A stretch of 61,471 bases of DNA from an uncultured Kineothrix sp. (GCA_910588855.1 CAJUSR010000022.1:1-61471); one strand, 5' to 3'; positions 27,862 through 37,489 are shown, counted from the first letter of the stretch. A program made the numbers and translations. Notes: generated by a model from the letters alone, not told the origin.

Positions 27862-27916
27862 ATGTACTCGCGTTCATCTTGAAGCGAGGATAGCATGGGG
27901 AACGGTGAAAATTCAA
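27862..27916 (-). promoter_or_regulatory. PTS gene promoter with LacI-type operator
   Basis: On the minus strand TTGAAT (27916-27911) and TATCCT (27892-27887) are 18 bases apart. Just downstream, 27862-27877 reads ATGTACTCGCGTTCAT, a central-CG palindrome (12 of 16 positions symmetric) typical of LacI-family operators. Binding here would block elongation from the promoter. Confidence 0.7.
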
Positions 27917-28004
27917 TACAAGTGTTGAAAAAAACGTAAAAATAGCAATTTGCATAAATTATCCAATTTCCTTTTGTTAAAAACAGAAAAAGAAAAAGGA
28001 CGGA

Positions 28005-28055
28005 TTGACATAGATGTTTTTGAAATTTATAATGAACAAAATGAAAACGTGTTCA
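28005..28055 (+). promoter_or_regulatory. Consensus promoter of the HAD-GH13-GH36 operon with LacI-type operator
   Basis: TTGACA (28005-28010) and TATAAT (28028-28033) are both perfect consensus with 17-base spacing. TGAAAACGTGTTCA at 28042-28055, at about the start site, is a central-CG palindrome sharing ten of fourteen positions with the operator on the divergent PTS promoter. Strong promoter plus operator predicts tight induction. Confidence 0.82.
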
Positions 28056-28127
28056 GTAAATGTCCAATTAAGTATTTAGTGGTATTTAATGTAAGAAATG
28101 ATAGGAAAAGGATAGAAGGAGGATACT

Positions 28128-28958
28128 ATGAATCAAAAATTGATTTTTTTGGATATCGACGGCACTTTGACGGAGCCGGGGAAAAATGTTCCGCCCCCGT
28201 CCGCAGTGGAAGCGGTGCGCAGGGCAAGAGAAAGGGGGCATAGAGTAGTATTATGTTCCGGTCGGAATTATGGGATGCTTTTTCCTGTATTGAAGTTTGG
28301 TTTTGACGGGCTGATTGCCAGTGCCGGCGGCTATATTGAATATGACGGCCAGGTGGTCTATGACTGCCCGATGACACCGGAACAACAGGCCAGGGTGTTG
28401 GATGTTTTTAAGGAAAGCGGTATATACCGTACCATAGGGGGCAGAAATAACAGTTATACGGACGAGGGGTTTAAAGAGTTCCTTGCGGAAAACGCACAAT
28501 CCAAGGCGAACAGCGAGTTATTGCGGTGGCGGATTCAGATTGAGAATGAACTGGGCATCCATCCCATGTCGGAATACGACGGCGAGCCTATCTATGGGAT
28601 GGCATTCATGAGCAGAGGCGCAGAGCGCCTGGAAAAACCTATGCAGGTTTTGCAGGATGAATTTGACTTCTGCATTCAGGAGGAGGATGCCTGCGGCATT
28701 GTGAATGGAGAACTGGCCAGCAGGGCTTTCAATAAAGGGAAAGCAGTGGAAAGGCTATGCGTTTTTTTGGGTATTCCCCGGACAGATACCATTGCTGTAG
28801 GGGACAGTATGAATGATTTGGAGATGCTTCAGGCTGCGGAGGTTGGCATTTGTATGGCAAATGGAGCCCCTTCCCTGAAGAAGATTGCGGACATAGTCTG
28901 CCCGTCAGTGACAGAAGATGGCCTTTATCAAGTATTTGAAGAATTGCAGTTGATTTAA
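28128..28958 (+). CDS. Cof-type HAD phosphatase
   Basis: The protein has 276 residues and belongs to HAD subfamily IIB. Motif I is FLDIDGTLTEPG, motif II VLCSGRNYGM, motif III the Lys in FNKGKAVERLC, and motif IV VGDSMNDLEML. These enzymes remove phosphate from small sugar phosphates and similar molecules. Here it is the first gene of the sugar operon and may dephosphorylate the PTS product before hydrolysis by the downstream enzymes; this is inference. AGGAGG precedes the ATG. The stop codon lies inside a run of 11-bp tandem repeats. Confidence 0.88.
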   Translation: MNQKLIFLDIDGTLTEPGKNVPPPSAVEAVRRARERGHRVVLCSGRNYGMLFPVLKFGFDGLIASAGGYIEYDGQVVYDCPMTPEQQARVLDVFKESGIYRTIGGRNNSYTDEGFKEFLAENAQSKANSELLRWRIQIENELGIHPMSEYDGEPIYGMAFMSRGAERLEKPMQVLQDEFDFCIQEEDACGIVNGELASRAFNKGKAVERLCVFLGIPRTDTIAVGDSMNDLEMLQAAEVGICMANGAPSLKKIADIVCPSVTEDGLYQVFEELQLI

Positions 28959-29044
28959 ATGGAAGACAAATGGAAGATAAATGGAAGGAAAATAGAAGGA
29001 AAATAGAAGGAAAATAGAAGGAAAATAGAAGGAAAATAGGGCGA
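28957..29044 (+). repeat. Eight tandem 11-bp repeats between HAD and GH13 genes
   Basis: Eight head-to-tail copies of AAATRGAAGGA (R is G in the first three copies and A later; the last is AAATAGGGCGA) fill the gap between the two genes. Each unit carries a GAAGGA ribosome-binding-like sequence. Copy number could vary by slippage. A second structured stretch (29050-29130, with AAGTTTG/CAAACTT arms) follows before the GH13 start. Confidence 0.9.
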
Positions 29045-29142
29045 TAGGATTGAAAATGAAAGATTTTCAATCCCAAGTTTGTGTCTGCGCGGCATCCGCA
29101 AACTTGGCATCTGCAAAAAGCTGCGCAGAAATGGGGTTAAAA

Positions 29143-30999
29143 ATGGCTAAGAAAGAAGAAACATTGTTTCAAAACCGCATGACCCGCCATATGGAGGAAT
29201 TACGGTGGCTTTATATGGAACTGTACGACAATGAATCCATGTTTGCGGAACTGTGCCAAAATCTATACGAATTTGCAAAAGCGCGCCCGGCGGCTTTGAA
29301 AAAACGGGATTTGGAAAGGGAGGCAGACCCGGAGTGGTATAAATCCAACGCCCTTCTGGGGATGATGATGTATATTGACAACTTTGCCGGGAATCTGAAT
29401 GGATTGCGGGAAAAGTTGCCTTATATCCAGCAGGCAGGAGTAAACCTTCTCCACTTGATGCCGTTTTTGGATACAGTGCCCGGGCGCAGTGACGGCGGTT
29501 ATGCGGTGGCGGATTTCCGTAAAGTCCGCTCCGACTTGGGGTCGATGGATGATTTGGAGAAGCTGGCAGCAGTCTGCCATAAAAAAGGAATCAACCTGTG
29601 TATGGATTTTGTCATGAACCATACCAGCCAGGATCATGAATGGGCGAAAAGGGCCCGCCAGGGGGAAGGGGAGTACATGAGCCGGTATTTCTTCTTTGCC
29701 GACCCTTCCATACCGGCAGAGTATGAGAAAACCGTACCTCAGGTATTTCCCACGACTGCGCCGGGAAATTTCACATGGCTGGATGACTGCAAACACTATG
29801 TTATGACTTCTTTTTACCCATACCAGTGGGATTTGAACTACCGGAATCCCCGTGTGTTTAATGAGATGATGTATCATTATCTTTTCCTGGCAAATAAGGG
29901 CATGGATATGATACGTATTGATGCCGTGCCGTATATATGGAAAGAACTGGGAACTGACTGCCGTAACCGCCCGCAGGTACACACCATTGTCCGGATGATG
30001 AGGATGATAGGTGAGATTGTCTGTCCAAACGTGATACTGCTGGGAGAGGTGGTTATGGAACCGGTAAAGGTAGTGCCTTATTTTGGCAGTATAGACAAAC
30101 CGGAGTGCCATCTGTTATACAATGTGACCACCATGTGTACCACATGGCATACTGTGGCTACCCGGGATACCCGTCTGCTTCGCAGGCAGTTGGATGCAGT
30201 AAACGCCCTGCCGAAGGAGTATGTATTTTTAAATTATCTCCGTTGCCATGATGACATTGGATGGGGGTTGGATTATGAATGGCTCCACCAGAACTTCGGC
30301 ACGGACGAAATACTTCATAAGAGGTATTTGAACGATTATTTCCAAGGGTTTGCAGGTAACAGTACCAGCAGAGGGGAGCTTTACAATGATGACATTGCCA
30401 GCGGTGATGCCCGGCTCTGCGGCACGACAGCCAGCTTGTGCGGTATCGAAAAAGCAAGGTTTGAGCAGGATCATGAGGCAATGGAGAGGGCGGTACGGTT
30501 TGATTTGGCGCTGCATGCCATGATGTTTATGCAGACAGGCATTCCCATGTTATATAGCGGGGATGAACTGGCCCAGGTAAATGATTGCAGTTATAAAGAG
30601 GAGCCCCAGAAAGCGGATGACAGCCGTTACCTTCACCGGGGCAGGCTGAGATGGGAACAGGCGGAACATATCCATGATTTGGAAACCCCGGAAGGGAAAA
30701 TATTTTGTGGGCTGCATGCGTTGACCACGTTGCGGGGGTCTTCCCCGGCGTTTGGAACCGGGGCAGATGTGTGGACTTTGGATACCGGCGATAACGGTCT
30801 TCTGGCTGTTGGGCGTTATGTCAAAGGGCAGAAAGTAATAGGGGTATTTAACTTCACCGAGTGGGAAAAGACAGTTACTTTTCCTCATGATTCCGGTGAA
30901 TTTACTGATATGCTGACGGGCGAAACTTGTTTGCTGCAGGACTTGCCCATTCCAGCTTATGGTTTCCGCTATCTGGAGCAAAAGGATGGGAGAGGGTAA
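29143..30999 (+). CDS. GH13 amylosucrase-like glycosidase
   Basis: The enzyme has about 618 residues with the (beta/alpha)8 GH13 catalytic regions intact: MDFVMNHTSQDHEW, IRIDAVPYIW (nucleophile Asp260), LLGEVVMEP (acid/base Glu302) and LRCHDDIGW (Asp371). The long N-terminal helical region and the overall sequence resemble amylosucrases (GH13_4), which act on sucrose, but related hydrolases and phosphorylases cannot be excluded. The start is uncertain: ATG 29143 (MAKKEETLFQ) is taken because upstream codons lie in a structured repeat-like stretch; 29131 and 29056 are alternatives. It is in an operon with the HAD phosphatase and the damaged GH36 gene. Confidence 0.82.
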   Translation: MAKKEETLFQNRMTRHMEELRWLYMELYDNESMFAELCQNLYEFAKARPAALKKRDLEREADPEWYKSNALLGMMMYIDNFAGNLNGLREKLPYIQQAGVNLLHLMPFLDTVPGRSDGGYAVADFRKVRSDLGSMDDLEKLAAVCHKKGINLCMDFVMNHTSQDHEWAKRARQGEGEYMSRYFFFADPSIPAEYEKTVPQVFPTTAPGNFTWLDDCKHYVMTSFYPYQWDLNYRNPRVFNEMMYHYLFLANKGMDMIRIDAVPYIWKELGTDCRNRPQVHTIVRMMRMIGEIVCPNVILLGEVVMEPVKVVPYFGSIDKPECHLLYNVTTMCTTWHTVATRDTRLLRRQLDAVNALPKEYVFLNYLRCHDDIGWGLDYEWLHQNFGTDEILHKRYLNDYFQGFAGNSTSRGELYNDDIASGDARLCGTTASLCGIEKARFEQDHEAMERAVRFDLALHAMMFMQTGIPMLYSGDELAQVNDCSYKEEPQKADDSRYLHRGRLRWEQAEHIHDLETPEGKIFCGLHALTTLRGSSPAFGTGADVWTLDTGDNGLLAVGRYVKGQKVIGVFNFTEWEKTVTFPHDSGEFTDMLTGETCLLQDLPIPAYGFRYLEQKDGRG

Positions 31000-31001
31000 T
31001 T

Positions 31002-33027
31002 ATGGCGATAATCATTGATGACAAAAGTAGGGTTTTTACATTACATACCAAAAATGCAACCTATCAGATGAAAGCGGATGCCCAGAATGTCCTGCTCCAT
31101 ACGTATTATGGGGAAAAAACGGATAACAGTGACAAATCTCTTTTGTTTTACCAGACGGACAGAGGATTTTCAGGCAATCCACATGAAATGGGGAAGATTG
31201 ACAGGACATATTCTATGGACTCGCTTTTGCAGGAATATAGCTGCTTCGGTACAGGCGATTACAGGATAACTTCCCTGAAAGTGCAAAATAAAGACGGGAG
31301 CAGGGCGGCGGAACTGCGTTATACCGGATACCGTGTACAAAAAGGAAAATATGGGATTCCGGATATGCCGGCGGTGTATGCGGAAAATGAGGAAGCGGAA
31401 ACACTGGTTATAAGGCTGGAAGACCCCTATTCCGGTATGGAGGTTGAGCTTTATTACGGGATACTGGAAGATATGGATGTCATTACTAGGGCGGTAAAAA
31501 TAACAAACCTGGGAACAGAAGACTTAATATTAGAAAAAGCAGCCAGTATGAACCTGGATTGGGAATACGGCGATTTTGAGTGGATATCTCTTTATGGAAG
31601 GCATAGCATGGAGATGAACTTTCAAAGAGAGGGAATCCATCATGGCATACAGGCAATTGGAAGTGTCAGGGGGTCAAGCAGCCATCAATATAATCCTTTT
31701 ATCATTTTATGTGAAAAAGGGGCGGATGAGAGAATGGAAAGACAAACAGCGCCCTATTCTGATTAATAACTGGGAGGCAACTTATTTTAATTTTACCGGG
31801 GAAAAGCTGATTGCCATTGCAAGAGAGGCGAAAAAGCTGGGCATTGAATTATTTGCGATGGACGATGGATGGTTTGGGAAAAGGGAGGATGACAGCTCCG
31901 GGTTAGGCGATTGGTTTCCGAATGAAAAGAAACTTGGTTGTACGTTAAAAGAGCTGGCAGAAAGCATTGTTGCGGAAGGGATGCAGTTTGGCATCTGGCT
32001 GGAGCCGGAAGGGATATCCGAAGACAGCGACTTGTACAAATGCCACCCGGATTGGGCAGTGGAGATTCCCGGCAGAAAGCCATGCTTAAGCAGGGGGCAG
32101 TTGATTCTGGACTTTTCCAGAAAAGATGTACAGGATTATATAATAAATCGAATCACGGAATTGCTTGACGGGATACCGGTTACTTACGTGAAATGGGATT
32201 GCAACCGGGCAATCTGTAATAAATTCAGCAGGGTGTTAGACAGTAGCAGGCAGGGGGAATTTTCACACAGATATGTGCTGGGATTGTATAGGGTATTGGA
32301 AAAACTGACGGAAAAATTTCCCGGAATACTGTTTGAAAGCTGTGGGGGCGGCGGCGGACGGTTTGATGCCGGGATGCTCTATTACATGCCGCAGATATGG
32401 GGCAGCGATACGACAGACGCCATTGAAAGGCTGAGTATCCAGTATGGGGCTTCTTTTGGATATCCTGTTTCTGCAATGGGAACCCACGTCTCAATGGTTC
32501 CAAATCATCAAACCGGACGGGTGACACCGCTTTCCACGAGAGGATGTATGGCGATGGCAGGAACGTTCGGCTATGAATTGGATATTAACAAACTGACGCA
32601 GGAAGAAAAAGCGGAAATACAAGAGCAAATCAGTATATTTAAAAAGCATTATCACCTGATACAGTATGGCGATTATTATAGGATATCCAGTCCACTGGAA
32701 GGCACATGTACGGTATGGGAGATTGCAGACCCGTCTGGCAGGGAGGCACTGGTCAGTGCCGTATATCATCATGTGCAGGCGAATCCCGTACATATCAGGG
32801 TAAAAGTGCAAGGATTAAAGGATGAGGCAGGATATCAGCTTTCCCTGCATGAAGATTTTAAAGAAAAACATCCCGGGAAACGGCTGCCCTTTGGATTCGC
32901 TCCCGGGGAAGTGATAAGCGGCGCCGCATTAAGGCAGTTTGGCTTTGTGGTTCCGGAGGCATTGAACGGGTTCCAGGCATGGCAGATTTATATAAAAGAG
33001 TGCCCATCTACGACATTTTCTTCATAG
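31002..33027 (+). pseudogene. GH36 alpha-galactosidase, internally deleted and out of frame
   Basis: Two overlapping frames together read as a GH36 alpha-galactosidase. The first (31002-31766) covers the N-terminal beta-domain up to SSSHQYNPFIILCEKGAD. The second, in another frame, resumes at REWKDKQRPILINNWEATYF (about 31730) and contains the catalytic Asp motifs YVKWDCNRAI and GSDTTDAIERL and runs to 33027. Roughly 75-85 residues that normally link these parts are missing and the join is out of frame, so this is a deletion rather than a sequencing slip. GGGAGAGGG lies six bases before the ATG, two bases after the GH13 stop. No intact alpha-galactosidase should be made. Confidence 0.85.
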
Positions 33028-33161
33028 TTATAGAAGAAATTAGGTTTTGTTTTACACACTTTTTTGTCAAATTGGCCAAACGGGAACGGGGAAATCCACC
33101 CCTTGTCGGGCTTGCTTTTCTGTAAGGGCTGCGGAGCAAAAATGCACATATGGATAGAGCC

Positions 33162-33317
33162 AAACTGACCGCCGAGAGGAAAACACTCAATTAGCGGTAT
33201 CTTGCATTGAAAGAGGAAGTGAAAGAAGCCGGGAAAATCAGAAAGAGCGTTTACAGTATCTTGCGGTAGGAACAGCGGGAGAAACAACCCAACAGAAAGC
33301 AGGATATGGAGAGATAA
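33162..33317 (+). pseudogene. Remnant of relaxase C-terminus with two in-frame stops
   Basis: In one plus-strand frame the sequence reads LTAERKTLN-stop-RYLALKEEVKEAGK, then IRKSVYSILR-stop-EQREKQ and ends QDMER-stop. This matches the Lys/Glu-rich C-terminal tail typical of relaxases of Lachnospiraceae conjugative elements. TAG stops lie at 33192-33194 and 33267-33269. It marks an older mobile element largely lost from this site. The bases from 33028 to 33161 show no further recognisable gene. Confidence 0.6.
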
Positions 33318-33322
33318 CAGAC

Positions 33323-33360
33323 AGGGCGGCGGGATAGTCAACACCTATCGCCGCCGCCCT
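33323..33360 (+). terminator. GC-rich hairpin after the relaxase remnant
   Basis: AGGGCGGCGG with GATAG pairs with CTATC and GCCGCCGCCCT around a short loop. There is no T-run, so it may be the residual end of the old element rather than an active terminator. Confidence 0.5.
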
Positions 33361-33412
33361 ATTTGGGGCTTTCATTTGCCAGTCTTTTTTGAGGAACCTA
33401 TGTACAGAGGAT

Positions 33413-34138
33413 TCAACTGTCGGAGCTGATTCTTTGCACTTCAAAAAATACACCATCCCATGGAATAATCAGAGTGTTTTCGTCCTTTATATAAAAAGTA
33501 TCACCAATGCCGCTTGCATTTTCTATGGCCACTACCTGAATAGAATCTTTGGAAATTCCCAGCGTTTCCAGACTAGTGCCTTGATAGATGGATGAAAAAT
33601 CATCTGCGGTCTGAGTGCTTTCGCAATATTGGGGGGAATCCAGACGGTGCTTGTCATCATATATAGCATAATCTTTAAAATATTCAAAACGGGTTCCCAC
33701 CAGCGCAGAGCAATCTTCCTCTGACATGGCACTGTAGGCGCCAAAAGTTGATGAAGTTATCTGCCATGTTCCAAAATAGGAGGGGGAAGAAGAGGATACA
33801 TCTGGGGATGGGGCGGCAGTTTCGGCTTCAGATTCCATTTTTTTGGGGTCAGGTTGTAGGATGGGGGAAAATTGGGATTGGTTGGCCTCTTCCTGTGAGG
33901 GCTGTTCCATATCTGGTTGTTCTGGCACAGATTGGCTTTGAGCTTCCTGTGCTGGTTCTTCCTGTGCAGGGTTTTCTCTTGAAATCGACTGTTGCTGATT
34001 GCTACTTCCGCATCCTGTTATGGTACAGGTTAATAGCAGTATAAAGCCGGTCAGTAAAACGATAGTTTTCCGGCCAATGGCAGATCGGGGGAATTTTAGC
34101 GAAAATTCTTTTTGAAATAATTTATTTTTTTTACTCAT
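33413..34138 (-). CDS. Hypothetical secreted lipoprotein
   Basis: The protein has 241 residues. A basic N-terminus and hydrophobic segment (about 22-40) end in the lipobox-like TITGC, followed by a Gln/Glu/Pro/Ser-rich linker to about residue 115 and a globular C-terminal domain beginning YFGTWQITSS. The latter resembles small extracytoplasmic domains in which FGTWxI opens a beta-barrel, but I do not recognise a named family. AAAGGAG lies nine bases before the ATG. The gene stands alone between mobile-element debris and a large intergenic region. Confidence 0.75.
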   Translation of the reverse strand: MSKKNKLFQKEFSLKFPRSAIGRKTIVLLTGFILLLTCTITGCGSSNQQQSISRENPAQEEPAQEAQSQSVPEQPDMEQPSQEEANQSQFSPILQPDPKKMESEAETAAPSPDVSSSSPSYFGTWQITSSTFGAYSAMSEEDCSALVGTRFEYFKDYAIYDDKHRLDSPQYCESTQTADDFSSIYQGTSLETLGISKDSIQVVAIENASGIGDTFYIKDENTLIIPWDGVFFEVQRISSDS

Positions 34139-34904
34139 TTGTTGTTACTCCTTTCATACCTAAAGATTTATTGGTTTGTGCCGGAAAAATTATACTATGC
34201 TCAATTATGAAAAGCAATCCCCGTGCTAAGTCCGTTCCGACTATCCAGACCGTCATAGGGCAAGTAGTATTTTTTCACAAAGGAAGCGAAAAAATCTCCA
34301 CTCTTAAATCTTTGAACGTCTGGATTTTTGCTGTTGTCATATCACCGCCGAAAACGGCTTCTAACCGTCCACAGGCGCGTTTTGCGCCCCTTTTCCCGCC
34401 CTGTTTCCTGCTACGCTGAAAAGTTTTGCGTCAATAACTCAAAAAAGCCGATATGCCAATAACTGCCATGTATATTTTATGGCTAATATAAATATAGCGA
34501 AAAGGCAGCAAAATACAATGAAAAAAATTAAAGCGTAGGAAATGGCGCCGGGTATGCCGGCATGGAGAAGGATGGGGGGAATCTTTATGGGGTGGAAAAG
34601 TAGCAGTATAAGGGATGGCATGGTATAATGAATCATATTGCTTATATGCCGGAAATGGGGTGAAGTCGTTTGACGAAAAATATTCGAGATAAATACTCAG
34701 TACAGTTGATGAAACTGTTGGCAGATTGTGCTGAGGATAATGGAACTTGCTGACAGTCACGATGTAGCTGTCATGCCATAGGCTGGACGGTTACATTACA
34801 ACTGTACTTTTTCATAAGGATTGGGCGCCAACCGGCGTTGCCCGATGGAGCTTTTGATATCCGAATCTTAACCAGTAAATTGGTATGAGGAAAGGAGTAC
34901 AGTT
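34139..34904. other. Long intergenic region with repeat arm and gene debris
   Basis: These 766 bases hold no convincing full gene. A minus-strand peptide MTTAKIQTFKDLRVEIF near 34330 resembles the beginning of phage antirepressor-type proteins and is probably debris. A 27-codon frame from TTG at about 34669 (MTKNIRDKYSVQLMKLLADC) is of unknown status. A TGACAG/CTGTCA dyad lies near 34750. TTTTGATATCCGAATCTTAA at 34852-34871 is a single arm of the dispersed repeat seen at 24 kb, here just before the ABC gene. Confidence 0.45.
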
Positions 34905-36602
34905 ATGTGCTATATGAAAGAGGTTTTAAAAAAGAATAGGAATTGGGTAATCGTGTATCTTGTCATCGGGTTGTTCAATGCGTTTATGTCAAATTATAAG
35001 GCAGGGTATTTTCAAAGGGTTGTGGATGGGCTGGCAGATAGGACGATAACCGTTTACGGGATTTTGTTTTATGGTTTCCTTCTTTTGTTAAACTACGGGA
35101 TGAATTATTTGGATGAATATCCGTCCGCCAAATTAGGCAATGAAATTTATCTGGATTTTAAATTATTGGCATTGCAGAAAATCGGCAGGATGGATTATTG
35201 CGAATACCAGAAATTGGGTACAGGAAAATTAGTGCAGCGGATTGACAACGGCGCCAATGCAGGCAAAGGTGTCCTTTATGATTTTTGGTTTTGCGTAATG
35301 AGAAATTTAGTTCCCACCATCCTGTTCAGTTTATATTTTATCTGGAAAATAGATAGAAAGGTCACGTATTTTCTTTTGACGGGGTATATTGTTGTATTTA
35401 TTGTGACTAATTTGCTGCTAAAAGGCTTATACCAGATAAAAGAAAAAATATTAACGAACGAGGAGGAGCTGAACCACTTTCTTGTACGCGGTTTTATGGA
35501 AATGCCGCTTTTCCGTATGAAGCATCAATTTCCCGATGAAATTAAAAAAGCGTCAGCGGCGAAACAGGTCATTGTATCGTCAAAAGTGAAAATGACAATG
35601 ATTCATGAAGCGTTTTTTACGATATTTGCATGGCTGGTGGTCTGCCTGGATATGGGGCTTTTGGTTTATGCCTGGAAATACAGCCGTTTGTCTATTGGGG
35701 CGGTGGTGGCCCTTATTACGCTGATTGATAATGCATATACCCCGATTGCTATTTTTAATGTTATTTATGTCCAGTATAAATTGAACAAGGCAGCATGGCG
35801 GCGGTTTGCGGATTTGCTGGATTTGAAAGAGGACAGCCAGCTGCAGGAAGGCATCCCTTTTGGTACATTTAGCAATGAGGTAAGTGTGGAGGATTTGTCA
35901 TTTTCATATGGGGATAAAAAAGTATTGGATAAGATAAGCATTACAATAAAAAAGGGGGAAAAAGTAGCATTTGTGGGCGAGTCCGGGTCAGGGAAATCCA
36001 CATTGGCAAAAATATTGGTTGGATTGCTGAAATATGAGAAAGGGGAGGTTCTTTTTGACGGGAAACCGTTAAAAGGGTTTTCGCTGGAATCCTTGTATGA
36101 AAGGGTATCCTATTTCCCGCAAAACACACCTGTTTTTGATGGCACAATAAGGGAAAATCTGGTATTTGATAAGGAAATTCCGGAAGAGGATATCAAGAAC
36201 AGCCTTAAAAACGTCCAATTGTTTCCATTGCTTGCTTCATTGGATAACGGGCTGGAAACAAAAATTGGGGAACGGGGCGCTTGCTTATCGGGAGGCGAAA
36301 AACAGAGGCTGGCGTTAGCCAGATTATGGTATGAGCAAGCGGATATGGTCATTTTAGACGAGGCGACTTCGGCATTGGATAATCTGACAGAAAGTATTGT
36401 CATGGAAAATGTTGTGGAAAAAATGGATGGCGCCACAGTGATTGCGATTGTACACCGTCTGGCTTCCGTCCGCGGATTTGACAGGATTGTTGTTTTTAAG
36501 GAAGGCAGGATTGCCGGCAACGGGACTTTTGAAAAGCTGTTGGCAGGCAACCCCTATTTTTATGAATTGTACCGGAAGGAAAAGGGGGCGCCGCAGCTGT
36601 AG
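34905..36602 (+). CDS. ABC exporter, fused permease and ATPase
   Basis: This is an ABC half-transporter of 565 residues. Five to six transmembrane helices (about residues 15-300) precede the ATPase domain: Walker A GESGSGKST, Q-loop YFPQNTPVF, signature LSGGEKQRLALARL, Walker B MVILDEATSALD, H-loop IVHRL. It should work as a homodimer exporting a lipid, peptide or drug; no partner or substrate gene lies next to it. AAAGGAG lies seven bases before the ATG. Confidence 0.92.
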   Translation: MCYMKEVLKKNRNWVIVYLVIGLFNAFMSNYKAGYFQRVVDGLADRTITVYGILFYGFLLLLNYGMNYLDEYPSAKLGNEIYLDFKLLALQKIGRMDYCEYQKLGTGKLVQRIDNGANAGKGVLYDFWFCVMRNLVPTILFSLYFIWKIDRKVTYFLLTGYIVVFIVTNLLLKGLYQIKEKILTNEEELNHFLVRGFMEMPLFRMKHQFPDEIKKASAAKQVIVSSKVKMTMIHEAFFTIFAWLVVCLDMGLLVYAWKYSRLSIGAVVALITLIDNAYTPIAIFNVIYVQYKLNKAAWRRFADLLDLKEDSQLQEGIPFGTFSNEVSVEDLSFSYGDKKVLDKISITIKKGEKVAFVGESGSGKSTLAKILVGLLKYEKGEVLFDGKPLKGFSLESLYERVSYFPQNTPVFDGTIRENLVFDKEIPEEDIKNSLKNVQLFPLLASLDNGLETKIGERGACLSGGEKQRLALARLWYEQADMVILDEATSALDNLTESIVMENVVEKMDGATVIAIVHRLASVRGFDRIVVFKEGRIAGNGTFEKLLAGNPYFYELYRKEKGAPQL

Positions 36603-36623
36603 GCGGTATGGATAGGATTGGAA

Positions 36624-36669
36624 CCGGGTGTCAAAAACGGTGCCGGATGGCATTGCTTTTGACACCCGG
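36624..36669. terminator. Hairpin after the ABC gene, related to dispersed repeat core
   Basis: CCGGGTGTCAAAA (36624-36636) pairs perfectly with TTTTGACACCCGG (36657-36669). No T-run follows. The arm shares CGGGTGTCA with the dispersed repeat arms at 24115 and 46798, so this may be a short relative of that family acting as a terminator. Confidence 0.55.
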
Positions 36670-36721
36670 ATTGTATCATAATGGGAAAGGGGAAGAAGCA
36701 AAAAGGAGGAAGGAACACAGG

Positions 36722-37489
36722 ATGTTTAAATTATTTATTTGCTTTATTGCCGGGCTTGGGGCCGGGCTCGGAACGGGATTTGCGGGAATGAGTGCAGCGG
36801 CGGTTATCAGCCCCATGCTGATTACTTTTCTGGGGCTTCCGGCATATGAGGCTGTCGGTATTGCGTTGGCAAGCGATGTTTTGGCCAGTGCTGTCAGCGC
36901 GTATACTTACGGGAAAAATAAAAACCTTGATATCCGCAACGGGGTGGTTATGATGGCTGCGGTTTTGCTCTTTACGTTAGTGGGAAGTTTTGTGGCAAGC
37001 CTGGTGCCCAATACGACAATGGGCAGTTTTTCCGTATTTATGACGCTGCTGCTTGGGATTAAATTTATCGTGAAGCCTGTTATGGCCACAAAAGAGTCTA
37101 TGGGGGAGTCAAGCGTCAGGAAACGGATTTTCCAGTCAGTGGTTAGCGGCGCTGCTGTGGGGTTTATCTGTGGATTTATCGGTGCTGGGGGCGGGATGAT
37201 GATGCTCCTTCTTTTAACCAGTGTACTTGGGTATGAGCTTAAAACTGCGGTTGGAACCAGTGTGTTTATCATGGCATTTACGGCATTTACAGGGGCCGCC
37301 AGCCATTTTGCTATCGGGGGCCTGCCGGATTTGCCTTGCCTGCTTTTCTGTGTTTTGTCTACGCTGCTTTGGGCAAGAATTGCTGCAAAATTTGCGAATA
37401 AAGCCAGCGCCGCAACGTTGAACCGGGCAACAGGGGGTGTACTCGTAGTTCTTGGCTCTGCCATTCTTATCGTCAACTATTTTGGGTGA
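36722..37489 (+). CDS. TSUP (TauE/SafE) family permease
   Basis: The membrane protein has about 255 residues and roughly eight hydrophobic segments in two repeats (AGLGAGLGTGFAGMSAAAVI and FICGFIGAGGGMMMLLLL), the hallmark of TauE/SafE/YfcA-type exporters of sulfite, sulfoacetate or related anions. ATG 36722 follows AGGAGGAAGG; the open frame reaches back to 36608 through the upstream hairpin, so the shorter form is chosen. No sulfur-metabolism gene is adjacent. Confidence 0.88.
   Translation: MFKLFICFIAGLGAGLGTGFAGMSAAAVISPMLITFLGLPAYEAVGIALASDVLASAVSAYTYGKNKNLDIRNGVVMMAAVLLFTLVGSFVASLVPNTTMGSFSVFMTLLLGIKFIVKPVMATKESMGESSVRKRIFQSVVSGAAVGFICGFIGAGGGMMMLLLLTSVLGYELKTAVGTSVFIMAFTAFTGAASHFAIGGLPDLPCLLFCVLSTLLWARIAAKFANKASAATLNRATGGVLVVLGSAILIVNYFG

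Noticed and set aside
34431..34760. Minus-strand 109-codon frame in the long intergenic region
   Set aside because: Composition is unlike a protein (His/Pro/Phe-rich), no ribosome binding site, no similarity recognised.
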